Assembly (NCBI GenBank): GCA_002005505.1
Contig: KV908535.1
Span: 193,352 to 250,851 of the forward strand
Source: Botryococcus braunii
Taxonomy: Eukaryota; Chlorophyta; Trebouxiophyceae
DNA length: 57,500 nt
Reading direction: 5' to 3'
The notes beneath the pieces are model-generated. The model had not been told where the DNA came from. It did no database searches and saw only the letters and a program-made list of their open reading frames with translations. The position numbers and the translations under genes are program-made. Below, piece after piece: positions 42,340 to 56,588 of this stretch (within the stretch, counting starts at the first letter, position 1; each line of letters starts with the position of its first letter).

Positions 42340-42960
42340 CAGGGGCGCCCCAAAAGGCACCCAAAAGGAAGGTTTTGGGAGCCCTTTCGGACCCGTTGGG
42401 AGGGTTTGGGCGATGGGAGCGTTGGGAGTGTGATTTTGGGCCATGTTTGGGAGGGGTTTGGGAAAAGATGTGGGGGCCCCATACTATATTTTACAACCAC
42501 TTGGGAGGGCCCCCATGGGCGCCCCAATGATACACCAGCACGGCTCCCGAACCTGCTATTTTTGGGACCGTGATGGGTGCCCCATGGCCTTCCCAAGCTC
42601 CTGAAGATTTGGGGGCACCATGGGCAGCCCAAAACAACAGTCTTTTGGGAGACCATGGGCGCCCCCAGATTGATGCACTTAGGGATGCCATGGGGTCCCC
42701 ACAAGCTGACCTTTTGGGGTCCCCATGGGCTACCCAAAAAATGGTTGTTCTGGGAGGGCCATGGGAACCCCAAAATGGTGCATCTAGGGAGGGCCATGGG
42801 GACCCCAAAAGGCGACCTTTAGAGGGCCCCTTGGGCTACCCAGAATAGTATGGTTATGGGGTGGCCATGTGAGCCCCAAGAAGATGCACTTTGGGAGCTA
42901 TATGGGAAAGTCACGGCCCTCCCAAACCCCTGTTCATTTGGGAAAGTGCAGGGAGACCAA
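42340..42960. repeat. TTGGGA / CCATGG minisatellite, 35-bp period
   Basis: CCATGG (or a close variant) recurs at 42513, 42582, 42618, 42653, 42688, 42723, 42759, 42794, 42828 and 42865. Steps are 34-37 bases, plus one double step. Each unit is a quasi-palindrome of the type TTGGGG-CCCATGGGC-CCCAAA. The 5' part (42340-42480) shows only a TTGGGA beat of about 12 bases, one third of 35. Frames of 80-270 codons through it, rich in Gly, Pro and Trp, change register between units, so I treat them as repeat artefacts. Confidence 0.85.
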
Positions 42961-44640
42961 TCTGGGATCGGTTTGTGTATCCCAACAGGTCAATGGGTTA
43001 TTGTACCGAAAGTTCTTTTGTGCAGTAACCTTGACAAGTACCTTACAACAGCAAGAAAACAATGGGAACACAACTCTGAGTAACGTAAGCCTTAGACAAC
43101 TAGTGCACACTAGTGATCGTATATGCGTAGTCTAGTAGTGGAGAGTAGCAGAAGATGGGCAGAAATCAAAAAAGGACCATGTCTTGAAGTATTACAAAGC
43201 AGCTGACCTGCGGGTACTCAACTATTCCTCGGGGACCATTGAGCACTCTATGCTGAAAAGCTTATAAGTATGGATCTAGCCACGTATGCGTATGTCCTTG
43301 CACTCAGGACTTCACACCACATGTACCCCTGAGTCCACGCAGAAAGTAGAGTGTCACTTTCCTTACCGCTACTAAGCTACCAACTTCATGCATTCTGTAT
43401 TGTTGACTCATAATCATATGCTGGTCTAGCAACCTCTAGAATTATCAAACAAGTTTTAAGGCCAAACCAACTGTTGAGCTTGAATCATTTCATTTTAGAG
43501 GCGCATAACTTTAAGCTAACCAAATATGACGCGTTCGCCCGGGAAAGGAGGGAGTGTGCACAGCCCTCCCTCTGGTGTTGAAGTACCTCATGTCCTGGCT
43601 GCACCAAGGAGAGCTACCCCAAAACCTTAGCACCCACCAACGACTGGATTGAAGGATCAGGCATCTGCTGGCATGCATTTTCTGGAAATGGATCCATCAT
43701 TAGCCTGGATAATCGACTCAATACTCCTCTTTATGTTCCGCAGGCAACATTACTGCAAACCCCACATTACACGTCAGCTGCTCGGAAGCTTAGATCCTCT
43801 GGAACAATAAGTGGTACATAAGGTACGGCTCATATCAATGTATGATGAGCGTCAGGGAGTGGACAAGTTGTCAGTAAACATGCTGGTATATTTGATAATG
43901 CATATGCATATGCATGGCTACCAGCACAATTTGTCCTTGACTGCATTCACAGAACATTAAGTGCACATAAACGATACGCAGCCGTAGCGTATACGCAGCT
44001 GAAGTTTGTTCAAGGCAACACTGCCTAGTCTAGACCTGCTTGCAACCCGTGCAATGGCTCTATGGACTTCCAACAGCTCCAAAAACGACCGCCCACTGTG
44101 CCCCTTAAAATGTGCGGTGGGGCCTTCAAATGCAAATTGTAAACGCGCGTCCTAGTCCCTGCCAATGGCTGTGTGGGCTTCCTATGAGTAAGAAAATGAT
44201 TATCTTTGCTCGTGAATTTCAAAAACAATGTAATAATGGTTTCATGAAACCAGTTATCACTTACGCTACTAACAATGTCATGACCCTTTCAAGCCAATGC
44301 TTATAACCGGTAACCCAAGTTGCATTTCAAATCACGATTGACAAATATGCTGATGAACATCGGAAAAGCAGGAGGCCAAGTTACATGCCCAAAAGATCAC
44401 TCCTGGAAACGATGGAGGCACAAGTTGGGGAAAGGGAAAACATCGCAACAGAAAGGGAGATGAGGGGGGGGGGGAGGGAAGGGAGGTAGAAGGGGGCAAG
44501 AGGGAGAGAGTAAAAAGGGGGAAAGGGAGAGGGGATAAGGGAGAGAGCAGGTGGAAAAGGGGGTTGGGGGGGGGGGCAAACTGTGACAAACAGACATTCA
44601 ATCGTGCGCTGGCACCACCCCCCCCCCCCCCCTGATTCCC
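42961..44640. other. 1.7 kb without a supported gene
   Basis: No frame above about 90 codons. An 18-base perfect palindrome of ATGCAT units lies at 43898-43915. 44460-44640 is G-rich, ending in a C run at about 44617-44632. Nothing else recognised. Confidence 0.5.
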
Positions 44641-44956
44641 TTGGGAGTTAGGCTTGAGAGGCTTTTGGCAAGTATCCCTTGGAGCTCCCTTGGGAACCAG
44701 CACGTTTGGGAGCTGTTTGGGACTGTATTTTGGGACCGTGTTGGGAGCCTTGTTGGGACCCCCATGGGAATTCTGTTTGGGAGCGTTTTGGGATGTGTGT
44801 GAGCTCCCTTGGGAACGAGCCCTTTTGGGACCTGTTTGGGACGGCACGTTGGGATCCCCTTGGGAGGCTAGTTGGGAGCCTTGTTTTGGGAGGGTTTTGG
44901 GCGCCTCTGTTGGGGGCGCTTTGGGACAATGGGAGCCCTTTGGGGCACCCATGGGA
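44641..44956. repeat. TTGGGA minisatellite, second block
   Basis: TTTGGGA, TTGGGA or TGGGA recurs about every 11-12 bases over 300 bases (GTTTGGGAGC, TTTTGGGACC, GTTGGGAGCC and so on), with CCATGGGA at two places. It is clearly related to the block at 42340-42960, about 1.7 kb away, but lacks the regular 35-bp higher-order unit. Long Gly/Trp/Leu frames on both strands are artefacts. Confidence 0.8.
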
Positions 44957-46063
44957 AAATTCTTTTTTACTAGTGATCACGAGTGTCACTATGGGGTGAG
45001 ACACTTCACGAGTTCGATTTTGAAGGGTTGGGGCCCCTAATTGTTGTTGTTAGCCTTGCGCGGTTTGGCGTGTAATAATGTCCGTTGTGATGTGTGCCCT
45101 ATCTTGTTGCAGACCCTGGTGTCCTGCTGGGAAATAACGTCGCCTGCTGCTTCAAGAAGACAGACAGATACTGGCGCAGGCAAAACCAAGGTTTGCGGTT
45201 AAACATGCTTCACTTCTTATTCAATACCATACTGTTCGACGTATGTAGTAGTGCCTAGTTGCGTATGAACACTTTAGTACAAGCGTTTTCTGTATGCATA
45301 GGCGTGCGTCCGCTGCCGGAGATCGTGCTGATTACAATGGACTCGCGTATGAGGATTGGATTCGTCCCAGTTCGTGTGACAACAGGAAACCGGCAAGAGA
45401 TCTTTAAGAACCTCCACGGAAGGCCATTTGCCTCGCCTTATGCATTCAGTCATGATGGAAACCGAATGAACATCGCATACGTGGTCTTGAACTGGATACA
45501 TGAGCTTTTGTGTTGCCAAAGTTGGGACTTCGAAAGGCCTAGAAGGACCCGACTAGCCCTTGAGTATATACACAAACCGTACACACATATGCATAAATGT
45601 AATAGGGTACCGGCTGTCAGCCCTAAGTACACATTCCATGGACATGACATTCCTCTGTGGTAACAGGGACAACTCTTCTGGTGTGTCGCCTTCCTCGCTT
45701 TCTAGTTGATAAGGCGTAGCCAGTGATAAGTGCTGACTGACATTGACATAACTGTTATCAGTACAGACCAAGCAAACAATAGACAAGCTGACTCATATAG
45801 CAACTGTTGAAAAGACACTGATTATCCTCTTCAGCACTGTGGAATGTTTTGTACCCCCTGAGATGCAGGGTGGAAGGGTGGGCTGGTGAGTGGCTCTGCA
45901 GGACCTGAAAAGCCAAGGCACAAATACAAATCAACTGGAGGAGACTGCTTTAAGTCGTCAAAACCAAATAGGGTTGTGTTCCAAATAGGATCTGTGCTTA
46001 AACAACGAGATGGAAAAGTCATCTCCTTTCCGCCAGGCTGCAGATGACAAACCGATGGTGCAA

Positions 46064-46065
<2 letters not shown>
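44957..46065. other. 1.1 kb without a supported gene
   Basis: Contains the inverted dispersed-repeat fragment at 45190-45217 and a 134-codon plus-strand frame (45259-45663) without a recognised domain. The short stretch 45114-45189 is open and bounded by a TTGCAG and a GTTTGC, so it could be an orphan exon, but I cannot connect it to a gene. Confidence 0.4.
45190..45217 (-). repeat. Fragment of the GAAGC-TAACCGCA dispersed repeat
   Basis: On the minus strand this reads AGAAGTGAAGCATGTTTAAC followed by CGCAAACC. It nearly matches the copy at 34257-34284 (one substitution and one base less). Confidence 0.65.
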
Positions 46066-46507
<442 letters not shown>

Positions 46508-46513
46508 GACTAG

Positions 46514-46801
46514 TTGATTTTAGGTGACGGATTGTCTTGTCCTTATCAAATTCCACATAGCATAGTTATCACGGCCCTCAGGCCTGATATTTTTATGTAC
46601 TCTGCCTCAGCTAGGAACTGTATTTTGATTGCTGTTTGGGAGAACACACGATTTACCACTGAGCTCACTGCTGTCCTCATACCGGGAGGGATCCCAACAG
46701 CCCATGCTTACGTGACTGCCCGGCGGGAGTGTGATGTTTTCATGGGGCTTCACACTGTTACATTGTCTGCAGAGTGGCATGTGTTCTCCTTCTTCAGTTA
46801 G
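46514..46801 (+). pseudogene. Decayed retroelement-like coding fragment
   Basis: A 95-codon open frame contains IVITALRPDIFMYSASARNC followed by ILIAVWENTRF. This resembles the segment downstream of the reverse transcriptase in some non-LTR elements, where R-P-D, a short strand and an E-L-T-V-P-W-E motif occur. Here that motif is degraded, and no upstream polymerase is visible because the CT tract interrupts it. The assignment rests on pattern memory only. Confidence 0.35.
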
Positions 46802-47090
46802 ACGGTACTCCAGATTGGTTGGTGGTTTTCGGTGGGGTTGTACCAGAAACAACGCCTTTCTCTGGACTTCGGGAGGTTGCTCCACAAACAACGTCCTACT
46901 TTGTTATATGTCCTTTAGGATTACGTTCTTGTCCAACGGTCTCTTCTGGCTCTGGCAGGATGTCTCCTAATGTCGTCTGCAAGCCCTGGGTGAAACCTCG
47001 GTGTGGTGGCATATATCCCCTCCCCTGCCCCAGTGTATACTCACTGTGCTTGTGCTTTCGACGGGTGTGCGTGATATGGGGTACTTTCAT

Positions 47091-47236
<146 letters not shown>

Positions 47237-47267
47237 GGGTTTCTGACCACCCCCCTTTTTCTGTCTT

Positions 47268-47329
47268 GGGCCCCTAGATTCCGCGTACCGGCATACCGAT
47301 TGATGGTGTGCGGTTAGGATAGGCTTCAC
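47268..47329 (-). repeat. Inverted copy of the dispersed repeat
   Basis: On the minus strand this 62-base unit starts GTGAAGCCTATCCTAACCGC and ends GGAATCTAGGGGCCC, end to end like 34012-34073. The (GA)n tract follows on the same strand, as at the 34-kb locus, where GA also lies on that side. Confidence 0.8.
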
Positions 47330-47959
47330 TCTTTCTTCTTAACCACACAGCCAGCCCCACACTCGCAGTACCTCTTGGACTCCATGACTTACTGAGTGAT
47401 CTCACCAAAAATAATGGAGGTCCCAAATGCAGACTCCCAAATCAGGCTGGAAATGGCTTTAGCCCCGCCGTGTTTTATCAGAGAAAAGGCAAGCGTGCGC
47501 GTTAGGCGGCAGACACGCGAAATAATGGATGTGGAATCTGCCCCACATCTACCATCCACAGTACATATCCTACACTATCCCACTGACTTGAGGTATGCAT
47601 GATGCAGTACTCAAACCATGGGAAGTTGCTAGGATCGGCGCGTCCCGTCCCGATTCCAAAGGATCAGATGGAAGGTGTAATGTGATGTCCCTATGGTAAG
47701 CCCTTGCATTAGTCCAATGAAATGGGGCAATTACTTAATCACAGTGTAAACATTTGATCTTGCCTTAATTGGGTCATATTGTATGGAGTTTACTGAATAG
47801 GTGGAGTCTGTAAAAACAAAAATACCCGGGGAGGGGGGGTGGAGGGACCACCAGGATCACAACCCCAAAACAGACCCTGGCTCGGGCCTAATGGCCTTTA
47901 GTCAAGGTCTATTCAGACTTGTGGAACCCGGCCCGGCTTATGCGCGCATCTCTCATTCC

Positions 47960-48052
47960 GAATCCGTCGAGTCACGTGACCAGGTTTCCTGAGTCAGGTT
48001 ACCCTGACTCAATTGGGTTGCGGTACACTTGCCCGTTTCTCACGGGCAAGGC
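47960..48052. promoter_or_regulatory. G-box palindrome and two adjacent hairpins
   Basis: GTCACGTGAC (about 47971-47980) contains the plant G-box core CACGTG. It is followed by a hairpin with 9-bp arms (TGAGTCAGG, 47990-48011) and another with 9-bp arms (CTTGCCCGT, 48028-48050). They lie about 0.7 kb upstream of the first recognised exon of the rhamnose-synthesis gene. Whether they are part of its promoter is inference. Confidence 0.3.
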
Positions 48053-48726
48053 GGTTTGAAGTCAGGCCATTCTTGCATTCACATAACACTGGCACAATCC
48101 ATCTTACGCTGCCGCGGTCGACCACCCGAATACAGTTTTGATTTTGTGTGTTTCATCAAGATTGGATAACATTATGACTGAGCCGGTATGTTTTGGTCCG
48201 GTCACCTGTAACCCCCATCCGATGGCAGGAGTTGTTTTGAAAAAAGAGCAAACATAGTGCAAGTCATGGCCCTGTTTCTGATTTTTTAGTCCACGTTGCA
48301 ATGTCTGATTGGACTGTCTACTTTCTGTTGTGAATGTCGGGTGCAAGGTCCCGTAGCTCCGTTTGAATCCTCTGGCGGGGAACTACCAGATGGCTCCTCC
48401 TGTCTCTTAACTATCACAATGGGTATTGAATTGGCATGTTGTCATGGTAGCTTAAGTCAACGGAGTCATTGCATTCCGGGCAAGTTCGTATTTTTTCTTG
48501 CGGGGAAACGCCTTACATGGTGTCTCGATTCCTCCCGTGATCGCGACCAGCTCGTCGAGATGCACTTCTAAGACGATCAGTTCCCATACGTGTGCACAAC
48601 TCAATTTGTTTTTTTTTGGCGAAGGGCTTTGACTGTCAGACTGCAGGCAAATTAAAAAGAAACATCCTCCCCAACTCTTAAGAGCACGAGGACGTCGAAC
48701 TTACTTGAAGCGTTTCTGATGTGCAG

Positions 48727-51868
<3,142 letters not shown>

Positions 51869-54716
51869 GTGGCTTTGGCATGGGCGACACGCCATTTAAC
51901 ATCTACGATGCTGTAGTGGCAGTGCAAGGACGGCGAATGAATCATGCCGTGTTTGGGTTGCAGAAAGAGGAGGTTCAAGCTGCTGTGCGGGAAATGCGGG
52001 GCCGGATCTAAGTACATGCTGGGTGTGTGCCACGGGGTGGTATGCATTCTTTTCTGCCAGACTAACTCCAGAATACAGGCAAGTCCAAGGCAAAGGTTGC
52101 CTATGCCAGCAGCCATTGGGGATGGTGCAGCTGTGACTGATCTTCCTGGGATCGGCTTAGCTTTTGGCATTCATGTGCAGAGGGAATTTTACTTCTCTTT
52201 CCCTTTGCATGTATGAGTTAGTGAACCGATGTCGTGTTCATTGTTAAAATACATGCTCCAGGGGGCGGAATCCTTTTAGTTTTGGGATCATGCTTCCTAC
52301 AGACCAAACACTGCATCTAGAGGAGTGTAGGCGTTGCGTCCTGGCAGAAACTCACCTGGGGATTGCAGCCAGGTGGGAATATGATTGTAGCAGGACATGC
52401 ATGACGGCCTTTGTTCGTATCATCCAATAGTTATGTGTTGAATCAATGGACACCCCACCATTTGGGATGGTGAGTCAGAAAACCCAATGTAGCTAAGGAA
52501 CTCACAATTTTGCTTGCTTGTGGACGTCTCCACCAGAAGCACATCAACAGCTGAACATGTACCGTGGTCTTCGTGCGTTATTGTACAGCTACGTTCCGTT
52601 GTATTTGTTGTCTTTTATGTGCAGGGCTCAGCCCTCTGGGCAGAGGCTTACAATGCGTTTATTATCAAGGAGCGCAACTGGTACCCATGCTAGTGGCAAG
52701 TTCTGTGGGCCCATCAGAGTCGAGGTACTGGGACTGGAAGGCCTATCAAAGGCGGTCGAAATCGATGTTTGTTTGCCTGCCATTTTGCAAAGGCACGCAG
52801 CCACAGGCTTGGACTATTCTGTAGGAATCTCTTTGTCCGCCAGGCTGTGGCATTAGCTATGTTTTACATAACAGGCGTTTACCAGGCGACACTACTGCTG
52901 CCGCTGACTTCTGCTCTAGGTCTCCTATTATTCATGTTGCACCCACATTGTCTTGTTGCAATGGGCAAAGATAAAACACTGCTGTTTCTTGTAAGATATT
53001 GCTTGTGTCTATCAGCCTTGGTATGGTTGCTAATAGTCCTTGTTATGTGTTGCTGTGCTCTTCATGTGTTGTTTCTTCATTCAAGAGTTCCAAATAGCTC
53101 CTAGCCTCTGCTGACTGAAGCCAGTAAATTGGTAAATGAGGAGCAGCAATTTTATTGCGGTGCAGATAGGAATGGTCACATGGGCGGCGCCAGCTTTTAA
53201 ACGAGATAGATCAGTATCGCCGAGATGTGTCATGCAAATTCTAGGTCCTTAGACCCCACAAAATGGACAGAGGATACCATCACATGCCTTTAGTTCACAG
53301 CACAGCTCCACGACACATTGGACTCAATCACACTATTTCAAAATTCAACAATGTGAGGCCCGGAAAAGGAGACTGTTTTATGTTCGAACCTCTTCCACGT
53401 ATTGAATTGTCTTTACATTCGAAGTCAAATGTACTTGAAAAAACTTTTCATTGAAGTCGCTAGTCCGCTCAAATAGTAGGGCGGCACTAGTTCCCCATCG
53501 CTGCTAAATGCATGTATATTGCAGTTCCACATCTACTGCACAGATCTCGATAGAGTTGCTTGCAATACACCACTTCATTCTTTCCGAACATTCAGTCTAA
53601 AGTTCAACCTCGGCCTCGTAGAACATTGCTACTCAAACTTGAATCATTGTTATTCAACGTTTACATCTACAAACGATGTATGTAAAATGTGAGGTATATC
53701 AAAAGATTTGGAACTTGTTGGAGATGTAGGAGGATACCCCTGAATGATCTTCCTCGGAGACCTATGTCTCGGCCAATGTGAAAGTTTTGCCATGTCATGT
53801 GCCTCAAGGTGCTGAACAGATGTAGTTGATTTGTCTGAAACGAAATAAAGGCATATTGGGTCGTATAGAAAGAAGACGAAGTGATCTCCCTGACGTATTA
53901 TTGCGGACTTGAGGGGAACTCCATCATTCCCACTTTCTCCCGACCAACACAAAGTTACGACACGAACGGGGATAGGGTGCAATTTCTGAGTGCATTTTGC
54001 CCCGCAAGGTTGAAACGTCTACTGGATTAAAGTTTGTGGTTACTATTGGCGTGTATGGACGTGATCAAGCTTTTTGAATTGTGCTTTGCTGGTACAAGAG
54101 CACCATACCGTACCATACCCTGTTACTGCTAATCCTTGCCCTAGTGCTCTCTTGGCCTTAATCGAACTAGTCCTTTGTTGTGTTAACTGATGAGCCGGTA
54201 GGTACGTATAGTTACATACAAGTACAGACAAAGGGGCTCATCAATTTGGTTGCTTTTGATTTGACCCAGTCCGGGAGTATTTATCACGTGTTGCGATAAA
54301 TAACAACACGTTGTTACAAATAGTAAGTACGTACAAGGGGCTCATTACGTTTACACTGGTTTTAGACACATCACATGACTTGAACTTCATGGATAATGTA
54401 AGTACAAACGCATGCGGGCATTTCAAGGATGGTAAGAAAAGAACATAAAATGATGTTCATATAGGTCCCTCCACGCAAGTACAAGTCTTGGACAGTCGCA
54501 ACTTGGCCACTAGTTAAAAACTCAATCGAGGGTGTACACGTATTAGGAGAGTAGGTATATCATTGATGCATTAAGGTATGTGCATGGAAGGGGTGTTAAT
54601 CACAGTCACTTTATGTGACTATGAAGTACAATCGGGAGCAACTCGTGAGCAGTGTACGTTTACTAGCGGATACGATCGAGTTGCTTAGGTAGCAAGATCA
54701 TGGTCAAGCTCGTCAG
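51869..54716. other. 2.8 kb without a supported gene
   Basis: Begins with the presumed 3' UTR of the rhamnose-synthesis gene. A hydrophobic 111-codon frame (52769-53104) and an overlapping 112-codon frame (52518-52856) have no motif or splice context. There are no dinucleotide tracts, in contrast to the region to the left. Confidence 0.45.
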
Positions 54717-54776
54717 TCGCTAGATATGGACGAACTCATATCCCCTTCTCCAAGAATGCATTTGTTGATCAATGTT

Positions 54777-55955
54777 CTCTATATGTAAATGAAGCTTGCA
54801 TCGGTGTTGGGATATTTATTAGACATGTGGTGACATTTTAGAGTTACATGTTTGTGAGTCACATCCTACTAATAAGGGACTTAGAAGGCTCACAGGTGCA
54901 TATTTAAATGAGGTACAGCTGTAGGAGTTAATAAGATACAGTTGTACAACATCAAGGTACAATAATATATACATAGTAAGGTGAAGTCATGTTAACTTAT
55001 AAGGCAATGTTTATGATCAATCCCAAATAGTACGGGGAGGTTCCATGTGATTTACGTACTTATAGATGAGATCCGGGGTGTAGATACGGTTCTCATTTTG
55101 ATAGATTCGAGTAAGGCAGTCGTAAGTGAGACAACTCCGAACATTACTTAGGCACTTACGATCTCACTCTGTGATCCGAACTTTTCTAAGGTGTTAACAT
55201 TTGGCTCCGAGCTGAGCACCCTAAGCACTTGTGGCTAGATCGTGTCGTTTATACGGATCGATAACTGTTCGGGTCTGTAATCCGTTAGACCGACGGTACT
55301 AAACAACGCATGTACGGTATCACGATGTACGCATTGATACGGAGCCTCAGATAGGAGCTCCGTAGCATAGATATAGTGATGTCAGAGCTAGGGGAGGCAA
55401 ACCAAGTAAAGGCCCTCAACTGCAGTATTTAAGTGGCAGTCAGAGGTGACTGCCAGTTCTGATGTGTCTGAACTCCAGTCCGTGTATGCCCTTCATGTTG
55501 ATGAGGCTTGACTGATCCCTGCCACTGAGCCGTGATTGCCCAATGCTGCAGGTATTCCTAGCACGTTACTTAGTAAAATGTATGGCATTGTACATAGTTT
55601 TCTATGTGTAAAAAGTTCTGATGTGTCTGAACTTCAGTCCGTGTATGCCCTTCATGTTGATGAGGCTTTGACTGATCCCTGCCACTGAGCTGTGATTGCC
55701 CAATGCCGCAGGAATGTTGTTTTAAACTGTTAATTGTCTCACTTGATGGCGCTATAAGCGTGAGAATCGGGAGGAGAGAACATTGGGTAAGCGCACGATC
55801 TTCTAACGTAACGGTCGCAGTACTATGGCTGCGATCGTTGGGTCTTGAAGCCTGCAATGTTGTTTAACATGATGGCTTGGTTATTGATGAAAGCATCGAT
55901 TGAACAGGAGAAGATCTTGCACGTTGACTGTACGGTTACAGTTTTTGCTACTGTT
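54777..55955. mobile_element. Probable 1.18-kb insertion between TGTT direct repeats
   Basis: This segment is absent from the downstream copy of the module. TGTT at 54773-54776 and at 55952-55955 could be a four-base target duplication or simple microhomology. Inside lie two near-identical 98-base repeats (55455-55712). I see no terminal inverted repeats and no transposase, so the class is unknown. A long non-consensus intron is the alternative. Confidence 0.35.
55455..55712 (+). repeat. Pair of 98-99-base direct repeats
   Basis: Copies at 55455-55552 and 55614-55712 share all but a few bases, starting AGTTCTGATGTGTCTGAAC. The second has one extra T. The first is preceded by CCAG and followed by CAG/GTATTC, and the 60-base spacer ends in AAAAG, so they resemble duplicated exons. 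A frame with SDVSELQSVYALHVDEAL is open in the second copy but hits a stop soon after. Confidence 0.85.
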
Positions 55956-55984
55956 ACACGAAAGATGTGTACGGGGAAGTAGCG

Positions 55985-56069
55985 GTGCGTGCTTATGCTC
56001 GCGATGCTTTCATGCTGACTATTTGAAGAGCTTTGTTGATTAAGTTTCTGACTGTTATGAGGAATGCAG
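55985..56069 (+). other. Short intron (85 bases) in the duplicated module
   Basis: Begins GTGCGT and ends GAATGCAG. Removing it reproduces the downstream copy exactly at the junction GTAGCG/GATGCG. Confidence 0.65.
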
Positions 56070-56148
56070 GATGCGTTGTGGTGTGGGTACGCGATAAAAC
56101 ACCTGGTTAAGTGCTGTGAGAGCTAAGGGTGCTCGTGGATACAGCAGG

Positions 56149-56261
56149 GTATGTTGTACTCGCATTCTATTCATACAGTCATGATTTTGAGTTAAAACAT
56201 TGATTAGAAGTATTCGATAAAGGTTCATGACACTCCGTGACGGTTCGAGTTTGAGGTGCAG
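56149..56261 (+). other. Short intron (113 bases) in the duplicated module
   Basis: Begins GTATGT and ends GAGGTGCAG. Removing it reproduces the downstream copy exactly at the junction CAGCAGG/GAGTTCT. Confidence 0.65.
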
Positions 56262-56354
56262 GAGTTCTATTGGTCAGTACGATTCTGTGATAGAACTTCT
56301 ATTAATAAAGGGAGTGTCTGGTCGACAGGTAAATACTTCTAATCAATGTAACAG

Positions 56355-56588
56355 TCACTAGATATGGACGAACTCATATCCTCTTCTCCGAGCTTGCATT
56401 TGTTGATCAATGTTACATGACGGATGTGTACGGGGAAGTAGCGGATGCGTTGTGGTGTGGGTACGCGATAAACACCTGGTTAAGTGCTGTGAGAGCTAAG
56501 GGTGCCCGTGGATACAGCAGGGAGTTCTGTTGGTCAGTACGATATTGAGATAGAACTTGTATTAAGGAAGGGAGTGGCTGGTCGACAG
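56355..56588 (+). pseudogene. Intronless copy of the coding module
   Basis: 234 bases, exactly 78 codons starting and ending within a codon (two bases in, one base out), so the module is phase-symmetric. It lacks both introns and the insertion found in the copy 26 bases upstream. The frame is open (TRYGRTHILFSELAFVDQC, DVYGEVADALWCGYA, INTWLSAVRAKGARGYSRE) except for one TGA at about 56545, where the upstream copy has TGT. The 26-base spacer starts GTAAAT and ends AACAG and would keep the frame if removed, but is very short for an intron. Function unknown. Confidence 0.6.

Larger units (their letters stand above)
54717..56328 (+). pseudogene. Intron-containing copy of an unrecognised coding module
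   Basis: Defined by comparison with the intronless copy at 56355-56588. Matching pieces: 54717-54776, 55956-55984, 56070-56148 and 56262-56328 (235 bases against 234). The gaps 55985-56069 (GTGCGT...TGCAG, 85 bases) and 56149-56261 (GTATGT...TGCAG, 113 bases) have good intron consensus. The first gap (54777-55955) is not GT-AG and is bounded by TGTT on both sides, so it looks like an insertion. The frame contains ARYGRTHIPFSK, AFVDQC, DVYGEVADALWCGYA and SREFYWSVRFCDRT. One extra A near 56096 shifts the frame. No domain is recognised. Confidence 0.6.

Noticed and set aside
42513..42870. Regularly spaced palindromic repeats resembling a CRISPR array
   Set aside because: There is no clear repeat/spacer division (units vary throughout), no cas genes, and a eukaryotic setting with introns. 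It is a minisatellite.
52518..53104. Hydrophobic frames of 111-112 codons
   Set aside because: They overlap in different frames, lack splice context, and the hydrophobicity follows from a T-rich stretch.
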